The position numbers and the translations under genes were made by a program. 5,697 nucleotides of DNA, from positions 1-5,697 of the forward strand of contig JAJCXU010000239.1 of the NCBI GenBank assembly GCA_029263275.1. Reading direction: 5' to 3'. The DNA is from Ilumatobacter sp. (GTDB lineage: Bacteria > Actinomycetota > Acidimicrobiia > Acidimicrobiales > Ilumatobacteraceae). Below are positions 1 to 5,024 of the stretch, in pieces (within the stretch, counting starts at the first letter, position 1; every line of letters starts with the position of its first letter). The notes beneath the pieces were generated by a model. That model did no database searches. It saw only the letters and a list, made by a program, of their open reading frames with translations, and had not been told where the DNA came from.

Positions 1-251
1 TTAACGATGCCCCAGTGATCGAGGATGACGGCTCCGGTGAAGACGAGGTCGGGAGCCCCCTCAGCGCGAGGGCGCGTCGACTGCCACATCGACTCACGGA
101 TGACCTTGCCGCCGCCGAACACCACCTCGTCGCCACCTGCACAGTGATCCTCGGTGACCTCGATCCACAGTTCAGTGTCCGCCAGGCGGATGCGGTCGCC
201 GGACGTCGGGCCGTACAGATTGCGATACCGATCGCGCCTGATCCGACTCAT
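1..251 (-). CDS. ureC: Urease subunit alpha, N-terminal part (3' end beyond window)
   Basis: This is the catalytic alpha subunit of urease (urea + H2O to 2 NH3 + CO2, cytoplasmic, dinuclear nickel). Only the first 83 codons are here; the reading frame is open to the left edge. The start reads [20 protein letters not shown] and continues with [15 protein letters not shown], then [13 protein letters not shown], and ends near LDHWGIV. All are hallmarks of the UreC N-terminal beta domain. The nickel ligands, carbamylated lysine and active-site flap lie downstream of the window, so catalytic integrity cannot be judged. The ATG overlaps the ureB stop codon (ATGA) and has a good Shine-Dalgarno sequence, GAGGAG, 7 nt upstream inside ureB, which supports this start and translational coupling. 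One oddity is Trp in SMWQ, where Gly is usual (GMGQ or SMGQ). Confidence 0.96.
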   Translation of the reverse strand, partial: MSRIRRDRYRNLYGPTSGDRIRLADTELWIEVTEDHCAGGDEVVFGGGKVIRESMWQSTRPRAEGAPDLVFTGAVILDHWGIV

Positions 252-604
252 GCCGAGGCTCCTCGTTCTCCGTTATCAGCAGGGTTATCAGCAGGGTCGT
301 CGAGCGGGCCGCCGGTCTCGCCGCGCAAACCGACGACGATGCGATCGCCGACCAATGGAACCAGGTCAACATCGGTGGCGATGCCCGGCTCGAATCGGAT
401 CGCGGTTCCGGCCGGCACGTCGAGCCGTTGCCCCCGCGCTGCCTCGCGATCGAAGCGCAGCGACGGGTTTGCTTCAGCGAAGTGATAGTGCGACCCGACC
501 TGGATCGGACGGTCGCCAGCGTTCTCGACACGCAGCGTCGTGACGTCGCGGCCGACATTGATCTCGATCTCGTCGTCGGGCCCGATGACCTCACCGGGGA
601 TCAC
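248..604 (-). CDS. ureB: Urease subunit beta
   Basis: This 118-residue structural subunit of urease assembles with UreA and UreC into the (alpha-beta-gamma)3 cytoplasmic enzyme. It starts MIPGEV and carries the family's conserved central block: [12 protein letters not shown] (about residues 31-42), [13 protein letters not shown] (46-58), [15 protein letters not shown] (60-74). The start codon is GTG and overlaps the ureA stop in a GTGA arrangement, with only a weak G-rich stretch upstream, so it probably depends on coupling to ureA. The fold should end near residue 97; the tail after it ([21 protein letters not shown] region) is extra compared with the short enterobacterial UreB and contains an in-frame duplicated PADN unit (residues 104-111). 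Nothing suggests the core is damaged. The stop codon overlaps the ureC ATG by 4 bp. Confidence 0.97.
   Translation of the reverse strand: MIPGEVIGPDDEIEINVGRDVTTLRVENAGDRPIQVGSHYHFAEANPSLRFDREAARGQRLDVPAGTAIRFEPGIATDVDLVPLVGDRIVVGLRGETGGPLDDPADNPADNGERGASA
272..296 (-). repeat. In-frame 12-bp tandem duplication in the ureB tail
   Basis: The unit CCTGCTGATAAC (minus strand) occurs twice without a gap and encodes PADN-PADN (UreB residues 104-111). The codons CCT, GCT and GAT end in T, unlike the G/C-ending codons around them. It looks like a recent slippage duplication in a poorly constrained tail. Confidence 0.85.
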
Positions 605-918
605 GACGCCGCCCCGGGGCCGATCGGGTCGTGCAGTGTGACCAGCTTGGTTCCGTCGGGGAACGTCGCTTCGACTTGCACGTCGTGGATCATCTCGGCA
701 ATGCCTTCCATGACATCGTCACGAGTGAGTACGTGCCGTCCGGCCTCCATCAGATCGACCACGGTGCGCCCGTCACGAGCTGCTTCGAGCACCCAGTCGG
801 TGAGGATTGCCGTCGCCTCGGGGTGATTGAGACGAAGTCCGCGACCCTGGCGGGCCCGGGCGACGTCGGCGGCGACATGAATCATCAGCCGTTCCTGCTC
901 GTGTGGTGTGAGATGCAT
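601..918 (-). CDS. ureA: Urease subunit gamma
   Basis: This 105-residue protein is the smallest urease subunit, a helical structural component of the heterotrimer. It matches the roughly 100-residue family along its whole length: [20 protein letters not shown] at the N-terminus, [12 protein letters not shown] (about 28-39), EAARDG (45-50), then [20 protein letters not shown] and the C-terminal [14 protein letters not shown]. It begins 18 bp after the fmdA stop and its TGA overlaps the GTG of ureB, so it sits in the middle of a four-gene operon. No clear Shine-Dalgarno sequence precedes the ATG, but family alignment (MxLTPxExE) fixes the start. No separate promoter is visible in the 18-bp gap. 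Confidence 0.97.
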   Translation of the reverse strand: MHLTPHEQERLMIHVAADVARARQGRGLRLNHPEATAILTDWVLEAARDGRTVVDLMEAGRHVLTRDDVMEGIAEMIHDVQVEATFPDGTKLVTLHDPIGPGAAS

Positions 919-936
919 CGAGATGATGTTCGCGCG

Positions 937-1995
937 TCAGCGGTCGATGATCGAATGCGCAATGCCGGCATGGCATCCGACGACGCCGTCGACCACTTGG
1001 GTGACGCCCATGTCGACGGCGACCGAGGCCAACGAATAGGCCTCATCCATCGTGAAGCCACCACGATCGACCATCAGTCTCAACATCTGTTCGGCGGCCA
1101 TCGCCATCGCGTTGCCGAGCCCGTCGACCCCCTCCTCGACGCCGCCGGAGAAGCCGTGCGTGTAGAAGTGGGTGTCGGCGCGGAGCAGCGGTGCAGCGAC
1201 GGGGAGGTCGTCGGCAAGCGACAGGCGCAGCGTGACGTCGAGCGACGCCTCGATGGCCGTGCCGCAGATCTCACCGTCGCCCTGGGCGAAGTGCGGATCG
1301 CCGACATAGAAGCCCGCGCCTTCGTGGAACACTGGATAGTGCACAGTCGCTCCGGGGCCGAAGCGCCAGTTGTCGACGTTGCCGCCAAACACGCCCGGCG
1401 GAATGCTGCTCACCCGTCCACCTTCCGGAGCGACGCCCATCACGCCGAGGTGCGGTCGCACCGGCACCTGTACCGGTCGGCCGAATGACTGCCGTTCAGC
1501 CGGGTTCGGTTCGGAGATCACGCCGGGCAGGTCATACAGCTCCATCGCGGTGAAGTCGAAGCCGAACATCGGTCGCGCAGCGGTCGGGAAGCCGCCCTCG
1601 GGGTCGGGGTCGACCAGTTCGTAGATCGTGATGCGTTCCTTGCCGAACTGCTCGTGGAAGAGCCCCCAATTGGCGGCCAAGTTCGAGCCGTACGGCATCC
1701 GCGGCGACATCGACAGCAACTCGACACGCAGCGTGTCGCCCGGCTTCGCACCGCGCACCTCGATCGGGCCAGTCATGATGTGTACTCCCGGCGTCCGGGT
1801 CTCCGGGGCAATGCCGTCCCAGATCGCACGCACGCCGTCGTCCATCAACAGGTCGGGCGCGTCGCCGGAGTGGTGGGTCACCGCTTCGATCGTGATCGTC
1901 TCGCCAGGATCGACGCTCAGCACCGGCGCTTCGGCCGCGTCGAGGTACCCCCAGAAGCAGGTGTCAGGTGTGGCCGTCAGGCGCTTCGCACTCAT
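937..1995 (-). CDS. fmdA: Acetamidase/formamidase family amidohydrolase
   Basis: This predicted cytoplasmic amidase of the FmdA/AmdA family hydrolyses formamide or a short aliphatic amide to ammonia plus the acid. Family motifs in the 352-residue product include GPIEVRGAKPGDTLRVE (76-92), RPHLGVMGVAP (180-190), PPGVFGGNVDN (199-209) and the signature GDPHFAQGDGEICGTAIE (232-249), with TQVVDGVVGCHAG near the C-terminus. It is shorter than the roughly 400-residue formamidases such as that of Methylophilus, but all core motifs are present. It is the first gene of the operon fmdA-ureA-ureB-ureC, so both enzymes would supply ammonia. The ATG is followed by a normal family start; no strong Shine-Dalgarno is seen, and a TGGTCCGACCA palindrome begins 2 bp upstream, so repression at the promoter or leader is likely. 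The exact substrate (formamide, acetamide or another amide) cannot be read from the sequence. Confidence 0.92.
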   Translation of the reverse strand: MSAKRLTATPDTCFWGYLDAAEAPVLSVDPGETITIEAVTHHSGDAPDLLMDDGVRAIWDGIAPETRTPGVHIMTGPIEVRGAKPGDTLRVELLSMSPRMPYGSNLAANWGLFHEQFGKERITIYELVDPDPEGGFPTAARPMFGFDFTAMELYDLPGVISEPNPAERQSFGRPVQVPVRPHLGVMGVAPEGGRVSSIPPGVFGGNVDNWRFGPGATVHYPVFHEGAGFYVGDPHFAQGDGEICGTAIEASLDVTLRLSLADDLPVAAPLLRADTHFYTHGFSGGVEEGVDGLGNAMAMAAEQMLRLMVDRGGFTMDEAYSLASVAVDMGVTQVVDGVVGCHAGIAHSIIDR

Positions 1996-1997
1996 AG

Positions 1998-2016
1998 TGG
2001 TCCGACCATAAGACCA
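1998..2016 (+). promoter_or_regulatory. Candidate GntR/FadR-type operator, copy 1 (fmdA-ure operon)
   Basis: The sequence is TGGTCCGACCATAAGACCA. The first 11 bases form a perfect 5-1-5 palindrome (TGGTC-C-GACCA), and a third half-site GACCA follows 3 bp later. A second, overlapping inverted repeat (AGTGGTC at 1996-2002, GACCACT at 2012-2018) uses the same half-sites. It lies 2 bp upstream of the fmdA ATG and overlaps a possible -10 (TATGGT on the minus strand, 2005-2010), a position suited to repression. The TGGTC-N-GACCA core matches the type of site known for FadR-type GntR regulators. An almost identical copy lies upstream of the VOC gene. The regulator's identity is inference; no regulator gene is in this window. 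Confidence 0.6.
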
Positions 2017-2028
2017 CTCGGTAAACGC

Positions 2029-2042
2029 CGTGTTTCGACACG
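2029..2042. promoter_or_regulatory. Short perfect inverted repeat with TTCG loop in divergent intergenic region
   Basis: CGTGT-TTCG-ACACG is a perfect 5-bp stem around a TTCG tetraloop (CGAA on the other strand). It lies between the divergent fmdA and TIGR03086 genes, 34 bp before the fmdA start codon. It could be an additional operator or a small RNA hairpin in one of the leaders; with a 5-bp stem it may also be chance. Confidence 0.25.
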
Positions 2043-2098
2043 ATCACAGCCCCGTTGCCGGTCCGAGCGGTGTGCCCCCGACTCATTTCTCACCAAAT

Positions 2099-2118
2099 GT
2101 GGTCACTAGGTGGCCACT
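2099..2118 (+). repeat. Direct repeat GTGGYCACT, 11-bp period, upstream of the TIGR03086 gene
   Basis: GTGGTCACT (2099-2107) and GTGGCCACT (2110-2118) differ at one base and start 11 bp apart, about one helical turn. The second copy contains the perfect 8-bp palindrome GTGGCCAC. The half-sites resemble the TGGTC units of the operator at 1998-2016, so the same or a related regulator might bind here. The repeat lies 21-41 bp before the preferred start codon at 2140. It favours that start over a GTG at 2110, which would put the second copy inside the coding region. Confidence 0.45.
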
Positions 2119-2139
2119 TTGACCGGGAAGATGGCATGC

Positions 2140-2796
2140 ATGAACGATCAACAACAGCACACCTCATCGACCCCCACCGCTGGCAACCGGCCCGACCCGC
2201 GAGCAATCCTCGACAGCGCGATCGCCACCGGGGCGGCGGTCATCGCAGGCGTGCAGCCCGACCAGTTCGGCGCCCCGACGCCGTGCGCAGAGATGGACGT
2301 GCGCACCATGATTGGGCACCTCATCGGCGTGCTCGGCCGCATCACCGCGCTGGCGCAGGGCGACGATCCCTTCGCCGTCACCGAGACCCCCGTGCCCGAC
2401 GACGGTTGGGCTGACGCCTGGAATGCCGCCGCGCGCCAGGCCACAGACGCGTGGAGCGACGATGCCGTGCTCGAACAGCCGATGGCGCTGCCCTGGGTCC
2501 AAGGGAACGGTGCCAAAGTCCTGTCGTCCTACTTCTCCGAACTCACCGTCCACACCTGGGACCTCGCCACCGCGACCGGGCAACGGCCCGAGTGGGACGA
2601 CACCGTCGTCAACGCAGCACTCGCGGAGCGCGACTTCCTGCCCGCGGAGAATCGCCGCGCCATCTTCGAAGAGATCTCCGCCGCGATGGGCCTCGACGAG
2701 GTCGCCATCCCGTTCGCCGAGCAAGTCACAATCGCCGACGACGCCCCCGCCATCGACCGCCTCGTCGCCTGGAACGGACGAGATCCACACCGCTGA
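2140..2796 (+). CDS. TIGR03086 family metal-binding protein (maleylpyruvate isomerase/DinB-like)
   Basis: This 218-residue cytoplasmic protein has the four-helix DinB/MDMPI fold. Visible signatures are APTPCAEMDVRTMIGHLIG (45-63), SELTVHTWDLATATG (133-147) and the C-terminal LVAWNGRDP (208-216) typical of TIGR03086. H60, E134 and H138 match the metal ligands of the Corynebacterium glutamicum mycothiol-dependent maleylpyruvate isomerase (His52, Glu144, His148), including the E-x3-H spacing, so a metal site is likely intact. Members may use mycothiol, but no substrate is known for this subfamily. The ATG at 2140 is preferred because GGGAAG lies 9 nt upstream; ATG 2131 sits directly against that motif, and GTG 2110 would add a non-conserved extension. 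It is divergent from fmdA and stands alone, with a strong hairpin 12 nt after the stop. Confidence 0.85.
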   Translation: MNDQQQHTSSTPTAGNRPDPRAILDSAIATGAAVIAGVQPDQFGAPTPCAEMDVRTMIGHLIGVLGRITALAQGDDPFAVTETPVPDDGWADAWNAAARQATDAWSDDAVLEQPMALPWVQGNGAKVLSSYFSELTVHTWDLATATGQRPEWDDTVVNAALAERDFLPAENRRAIFEEISAAMGLDEVAIPFAEQVTIADDAPAIDRLVAWNGRDPHR

Positions 2797-2808
2797 AATC
2801 TGGCCGGT

Positions 2809-2848
2809 GCCGTCGGCCTCGGATCTCACGTGACTCGAGGCTGGCGGC
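2809..2848 (+). terminator. Candidate hairpin terminator of the TIGR03086 gene
   Basis: GCCGTCGGCCTCG (2809-2821) pairs with CGAGGCTGGCGGC (2836-2848): a 13-bp stem with two G-U pairs and a 14-nt loop, starting 12 nt after the stop codon. No T-run follows. This is common for actinobacterial terminators but lowers certainty. Confidence 0.45.
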
Positions 2849-2923
2849 CACCGCAGAACTCGAACAAGAAATTCCTTCACATTCCCGTGCCAGTGTCGTG
2901 GCCGCAGAGGCACCTACCGCGAC

Positions 2924-2949
2924 GTCTCGGCGGCCCGTCGCGCCGAGAC
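2924..2949. repeat. Strong 9-bp inverted repeat (hairpin) with outer 8-bp arms
   Basis: GTCTCGGCG (2924-2932) and CGCCGAGAC (2941-2949) form a perfect 9-bp stem with an 8-nt loop. A separate inverted repeat, CGCGACGT (2918-2925) with ACGTCGCG (2963-2970), brackets it and would compete for two bases. It lies 127 bp downstream of the TIGR03086 stop and 112 bp before the HNH promoter. It may be a second terminator, a small structured RNA element, or an insertion scar; there is no T-run. Confidence 0.4.
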
Positions 2950-3060
2950 TCGATCGGCCGAAACGTCGCGAGGATCGCCCTGCTCCGGCCGCGCTATCGC
3001 GGTCTCCGACGAACGTACGAGCACACGCCGACGGAGTCACATCACCCCAGCTCACAGGGG

Positions 3061-3088
3061 TAGACAGCCCGGCTCAGGGCGCTAGAAT
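3061..3088 (+). promoter_or_regulatory. Sigma-70-type promoter of the DUF222-HNH gene
   Basis: TAGACA (3061-3066) and TAGAAT (3083-3088) each match the -35 (TTGACA) and -10 (TATAAT) consensus at 5 of 6 positions, with a 16-bp spacer. Transcription would start about 7 nt downstream, at 3095-3096, which coincides with the ATG at 3096 and implies a leaderless mRNA. The upstream ATG at 3087 lies inside the -10 box and would not be transcribed from this promoter. Confidence 0.65.
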
Positions 3089-3103
3089 GAAACACATGTT
3101 CGG
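3088..3103 (+). promoter_or_regulatory. Degenerate LexA (SOS) box over the HNH gene start
   Basis: TGAAACACATGTTCGG matches the actinobacterial LexA box TCGAAC-N4-GTTCGA with three mismatches: two in the left half (TGAAAC) and one in the right half (GTTCGG). The intervening ACAT fits the purine/pyrimidine preferences of the site. It overlaps the end of the -10, the predicted transcription start and the ATG at 3096, a position where a repressor would block initiation. Several 13E12/DUF222 genes of Mycobacterium tuberculosis are known to carry LexA boxes, which makes the match more credible than its score alone. Confidence 0.5.
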
Positions 3104-4439
3104 AGCACTCATCGAGAACCTCGCGACGATGTCGCAGGTAGAACTCGACGCGGTCATCGCCGAAACCGAACTGGCAAAACGCGCTGCCCAAGCACGGCAA
3201 GATGCCGCCGTTGCGGTGGTCGCTGCCCGAGCGTCATACCGCGACGAGGGCTACCGGTCGATGCGCGCCTACCTGAAGGGAACGCTCAACTGTTCAGGAG
3301 CTCAAGCCAACCGGATCCGCAAACGCGCCGACCTGATCAACCAACACCCAACCGTCGGCGACGCACTACTGGCTGGGCAGATCGGCGTTGACCAAGTCGA
3401 CCGACTCGCCACTGCTCAGGCTCATCCGCGTGCCGGCGATCAGTTCGCTGACTTCGCACCGTTACTACTCGAGCATGCCGAGCTGTTGGAGTTCAACGAC
3501 TTCGACACCGCCGTCCAACACTTCATCAACCAGGCCGACACCGACGGCGCGTTCGACGACCAGCAATTTCGCGAAGAACACTCCACCGCAAGTGTTCACG
3601 AACACGACGGGTCAATCACGATCCATGCCGCAGGCGGCAGCCCGGAGCAAGCAGTCGAGATGGCCAGAATCTTCGAACTCGCCGTGCAGGCCGAGTTCGA
3701 ACGTGACTGCGAAACACGGCGCCGAGAGTTCGGCGACGACGCACTGAACCACCCGCTGCCGCGGACCGCGGATCAGCGCCGGTTCCACGCCATACACCAG
3801 ATCTTCATGTCGTACGCGACCGCGCCGGCTGACGGCAAGACGCCTGACCCGCTCGTCAACATCGTCATCGACCACGTCAGCGCCGGACACTTCATGGCCG
3901 GCCACGGTCTCGCCGACAGCTCCAACATGTTCGGGCTCCCCGACGAGGCGTTCACCGCCACGGAAGCGGACCTCTCGAAGCGGCGCTGCCACACCACCAC
4001 CGGCACCTCAATCCACCCTGACGTCGCACTCAAAGCGCTGATTGCCGGGCGGGTTCGCCGGGCGATCATCGACGCCGACAGCGTCGTCATCGACTTGGGC
4101 CGGACCCAACGGTTGTTCACCGGCAAGGCACGAGAAGCAGCCCAACTTCTGGTCACCAGCTGCACCCATCGAGGCTGCGACATTCCCGCCACGTTCTGCG
4201 ATGTCGATCACCGCACCGAATGGGTCTCCGGGAGTGGCGCGACAGATCAAGCCAACGCGATGCCATTGTGCGGTTCGCATGATCGATGGAAACACGCCAA
4301 CACGATTCGAAGTCGACGCGCCGTCAACGGACGGCTCTACCTGATCCGACCCGACGGCTCAACGATCTTGCCCGTCGGCGCCCGAGAACCCGAATGGGCC
4401 GAACCCCCACCATTCCAGGCAACGGCCACAGCGGCCTGA
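3096..4439 (+). CDS. DUF222 domain HNH endonuclease (13E12 repeat family)
   Basis: This 447-residue protein combines an N-terminal, mainly helical DUF222 region (about 10-290; helix LDAVIAETELAKRAAQAR, then YRSMRAYL and IRKRADLINQHP) with a C-terminal HNH nuclease domain. The HNH region shows C356, C361, CDVDH ending in H372, EW (375-376), N387, C392, H395 and KH (399-400), an arrangement for one zinc and a beta-beta-alpha metal active site. In many relatives the motif ends LCRRHHRxKH; here it reads LCGSHDRWKH, so the second His is Asp396. The family is multicopy in actinobacteria and its function is unsettled; nicking or cutting DNA is inferred from the HNH motif. I prefer ATG 3096 (leaderless, MFG start); ATG 3087 with CAGGG upstream would add MKH. 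It converges on the VOC gene with 17 bp between the stops. Confidence 0.9.
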   Translation: MFGALIENLATMSQVELDAVIAETELAKRAAQARQDAAVAVVAARASYRDEGYRSMRAYLKGTLNCSGAQANRIRKRADLINQHPTVGDALLAGQIGVDQVDRLATAQAHPRAGDQFADFAPLLLEHAELLEFNDFDTAVQHFINQADTDGAFDDQQFREEHSTASVHEHDGSITIHAAGGSPEQAVEMARIFELAVQAEFERDCETRRREFGDDALNHPLPRTADQRRFHAIHQIFMSYATAPADGKTPDPLVNIVIDHVSAGHFMAGHGLADSSNMFGLPDEAFTATEADLSKRRCHTTTGTSIHPDVALKALIAGRVRRAIIDADSVVIDLGRTQRLFTGKAREAAQLLVTSCTHRGCDIPATFCDVDHRTEWVSGSGATDQANAMPLCGSHDRWKHANTIRSRRAVNGRLYLIRPDGSTILPVGAREPEWAEPPPFQATATAA

Positions 4440-4456
4440 CCTCGCCAGCGTCGGAG

Positions 4457-4984
4457 CTATTCGATGGTCCAGCCATCGGGCAGCGGGACGTCGCCGATGA
4501 CTTCGTGGGTCTCTTCGTCGACTTCGACACCGAGTTCGTGGCTCCACAACATGAGCTGGTTGCCCCACGGGTCGAGGAACGACGCGTTGGCACCGCCGAA
4601 CTCGGTCCAGAAGTGATCGCGCCAGAGGATCGTCGCGCCAAGGCGTTCGGCTGCTTCGAGGATGCGGTCGAAGGTGTCGTCAGGACTGACCATGATCCAT
4701 GCCCGCATCGACCGCCCACCAGGGTTGAGGTGCGTCGGTTCGATGTCGGCACTCGGCGGGCGTGGCCGGGTATCGGCCGCATTCGAGATGCCCATGTGCA
4801 GGCTGCCGATCTCGCTCGGCGTGCCGTCCGGATTGAGGAAGTGCTGCCCCGGAACGATGCGCGCAAAGATGTCGGGGATGCGTTCTTCGACCTCCCAGTT
4901 GAAGACCTCCGCGTAGAAGGCTCGGGCGGCGTTCACATCGTCGGACGCAAAGTCGACGAAGACGAGTGTGTTGGGGTGGGCCAT
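4457..4984 (-). CDS. VOC (glyoxalase-fold) family protein
   Basis: This 175-residue cytoplasmic protein contains two beta-alpha-beta-beta-beta modules of the vicinal oxygen chelate superfamily. The first begins NTLVFVDFASDDVNAARAFY with AEVFNWEVEE (5-34), the classic strand, helix and 'FYxxVFxW' pattern. The second begins MRAWIMVSPDDTFDRILEAA (93-112) and ends ASFLDPWGNQLMLW (124-137). Metal ligands cannot be assigned safely; H63 (SLHMG) is one candidate and the second module lacks an obvious early His, so this may be a non-metal VOC. A 38-residue acidic tail ending DVPLPDGWTIE follows the fold. The start at 4984 is set by AAGGAG 7 nt upstream; a frame extension to 5014 lacks support. A 19-bp operator-like motif lies 40 bp upstream. 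Substrate unknown; related proteins are annotated as lactoylglutathione lyase-like or ring-cleavage dioxygenase-like. Confidence 0.85.
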   Translation of the reverse strand: MAHPNTLVFVDFASDDVNAARAFYAEVFNWEVEERIPDIFARIVPGQHFLNPDGTPSEIGSLHMGISNAADTRPRPPSADIEPTHLNPGGRSMRAWIMVSPDDTFDRILEAAERLGATILWRDHFWTEFGGANASFLDPWGNQLMLWSHELGVEVDEETHEVIGDVPLPDGWTIE

Positions 4985-5024
4985 GGAAAGTCTCCTTGAT
5001 CGTGCGAAAGCCAAACCTTAGCTT

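Larger units (their letters stand above)
2797..3060. other. Non-coding stretch between the TIGR03086 gene and the HNH gene promoter
   Basis: I see no convincing gene in these 264 bases. Frames that stay open here (including one continuing into the HNH gene) give Arg/Pro/Ser-rich low-complexity translations without a ribosome binding site or recognisable domain. The stretch holds two hairpins: one just after the upstream stop and one at 2924-2949. No tRNA-like, riboswitch-like or insertion-sequence-end features were recognised. Confidence 0.55.

Noticed and set aside
15..543. Plus-strand open frames antisense to ureC and ureB
   Set aside because: Shadow frames of the urease genes, without ribosome binding sites or known motifs.
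631..1488. 285-codon plus-strand open frame antisense to ureA and fmdA
   Set aside because: It is the mirror of genes with clear family motifs on the minus strand; the translation has no recognisable domain. Long antisense frames are expected in GC-rich DNA.
2826..2833. Palindrome TCACGTGA as a regulatory site
   Set aside because: It lies in the loop of the terminator-like hairpin after a stop codon; an 8-bp palindrome alone is weak evidence.
2164..2913. 249-codon minus-strand frame antisense to the TIGR03086 gene
   Set aside because: Gly/Val/Asp-rich shadow translation with no domain, opposite a gene with an intact metal triad.
2830..3063. Possible small gene of 77 codons (GTG start) in the intergenic stretch
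   Set aside because: No ribosome binding site, no recognisable motif, Arg/Pro-rich composition, and it overlaps the hairpin at 2924-2949.
2451..3086. Reading frame open for 212 codons upstream of and in frame with the HNH gene
   Set aside because: It overlaps the well-supported TIGR03086 gene in another frame, gives Arg/Pro-rich low-complexity protein and has no ribosome binding site; the DUF222 family start fits 3096.
4416..4438. Weak inverted repeat CAGGC/GCCTG at the end of the HNH gene as a bidirectional terminator
   Set aside because: Only 5 bp with a 13-nt loop, inside the coding end, and no T-run; not enough to call a terminator.
4286..4999. 237-codon plus-strand frame running from the HNH end across the VOC gene
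   Set aside because: Antisense to the VOC gene, whose fold motifs and Shine-Dalgarno sequence are clear.
4985..5014. Upstream start for the VOC gene at 5014 (adds ten residues)
   Set aside because: The extension is basic, not typical of the fold, and would include the AAGGAG sequence that correctly spaces the ATG at 4984.
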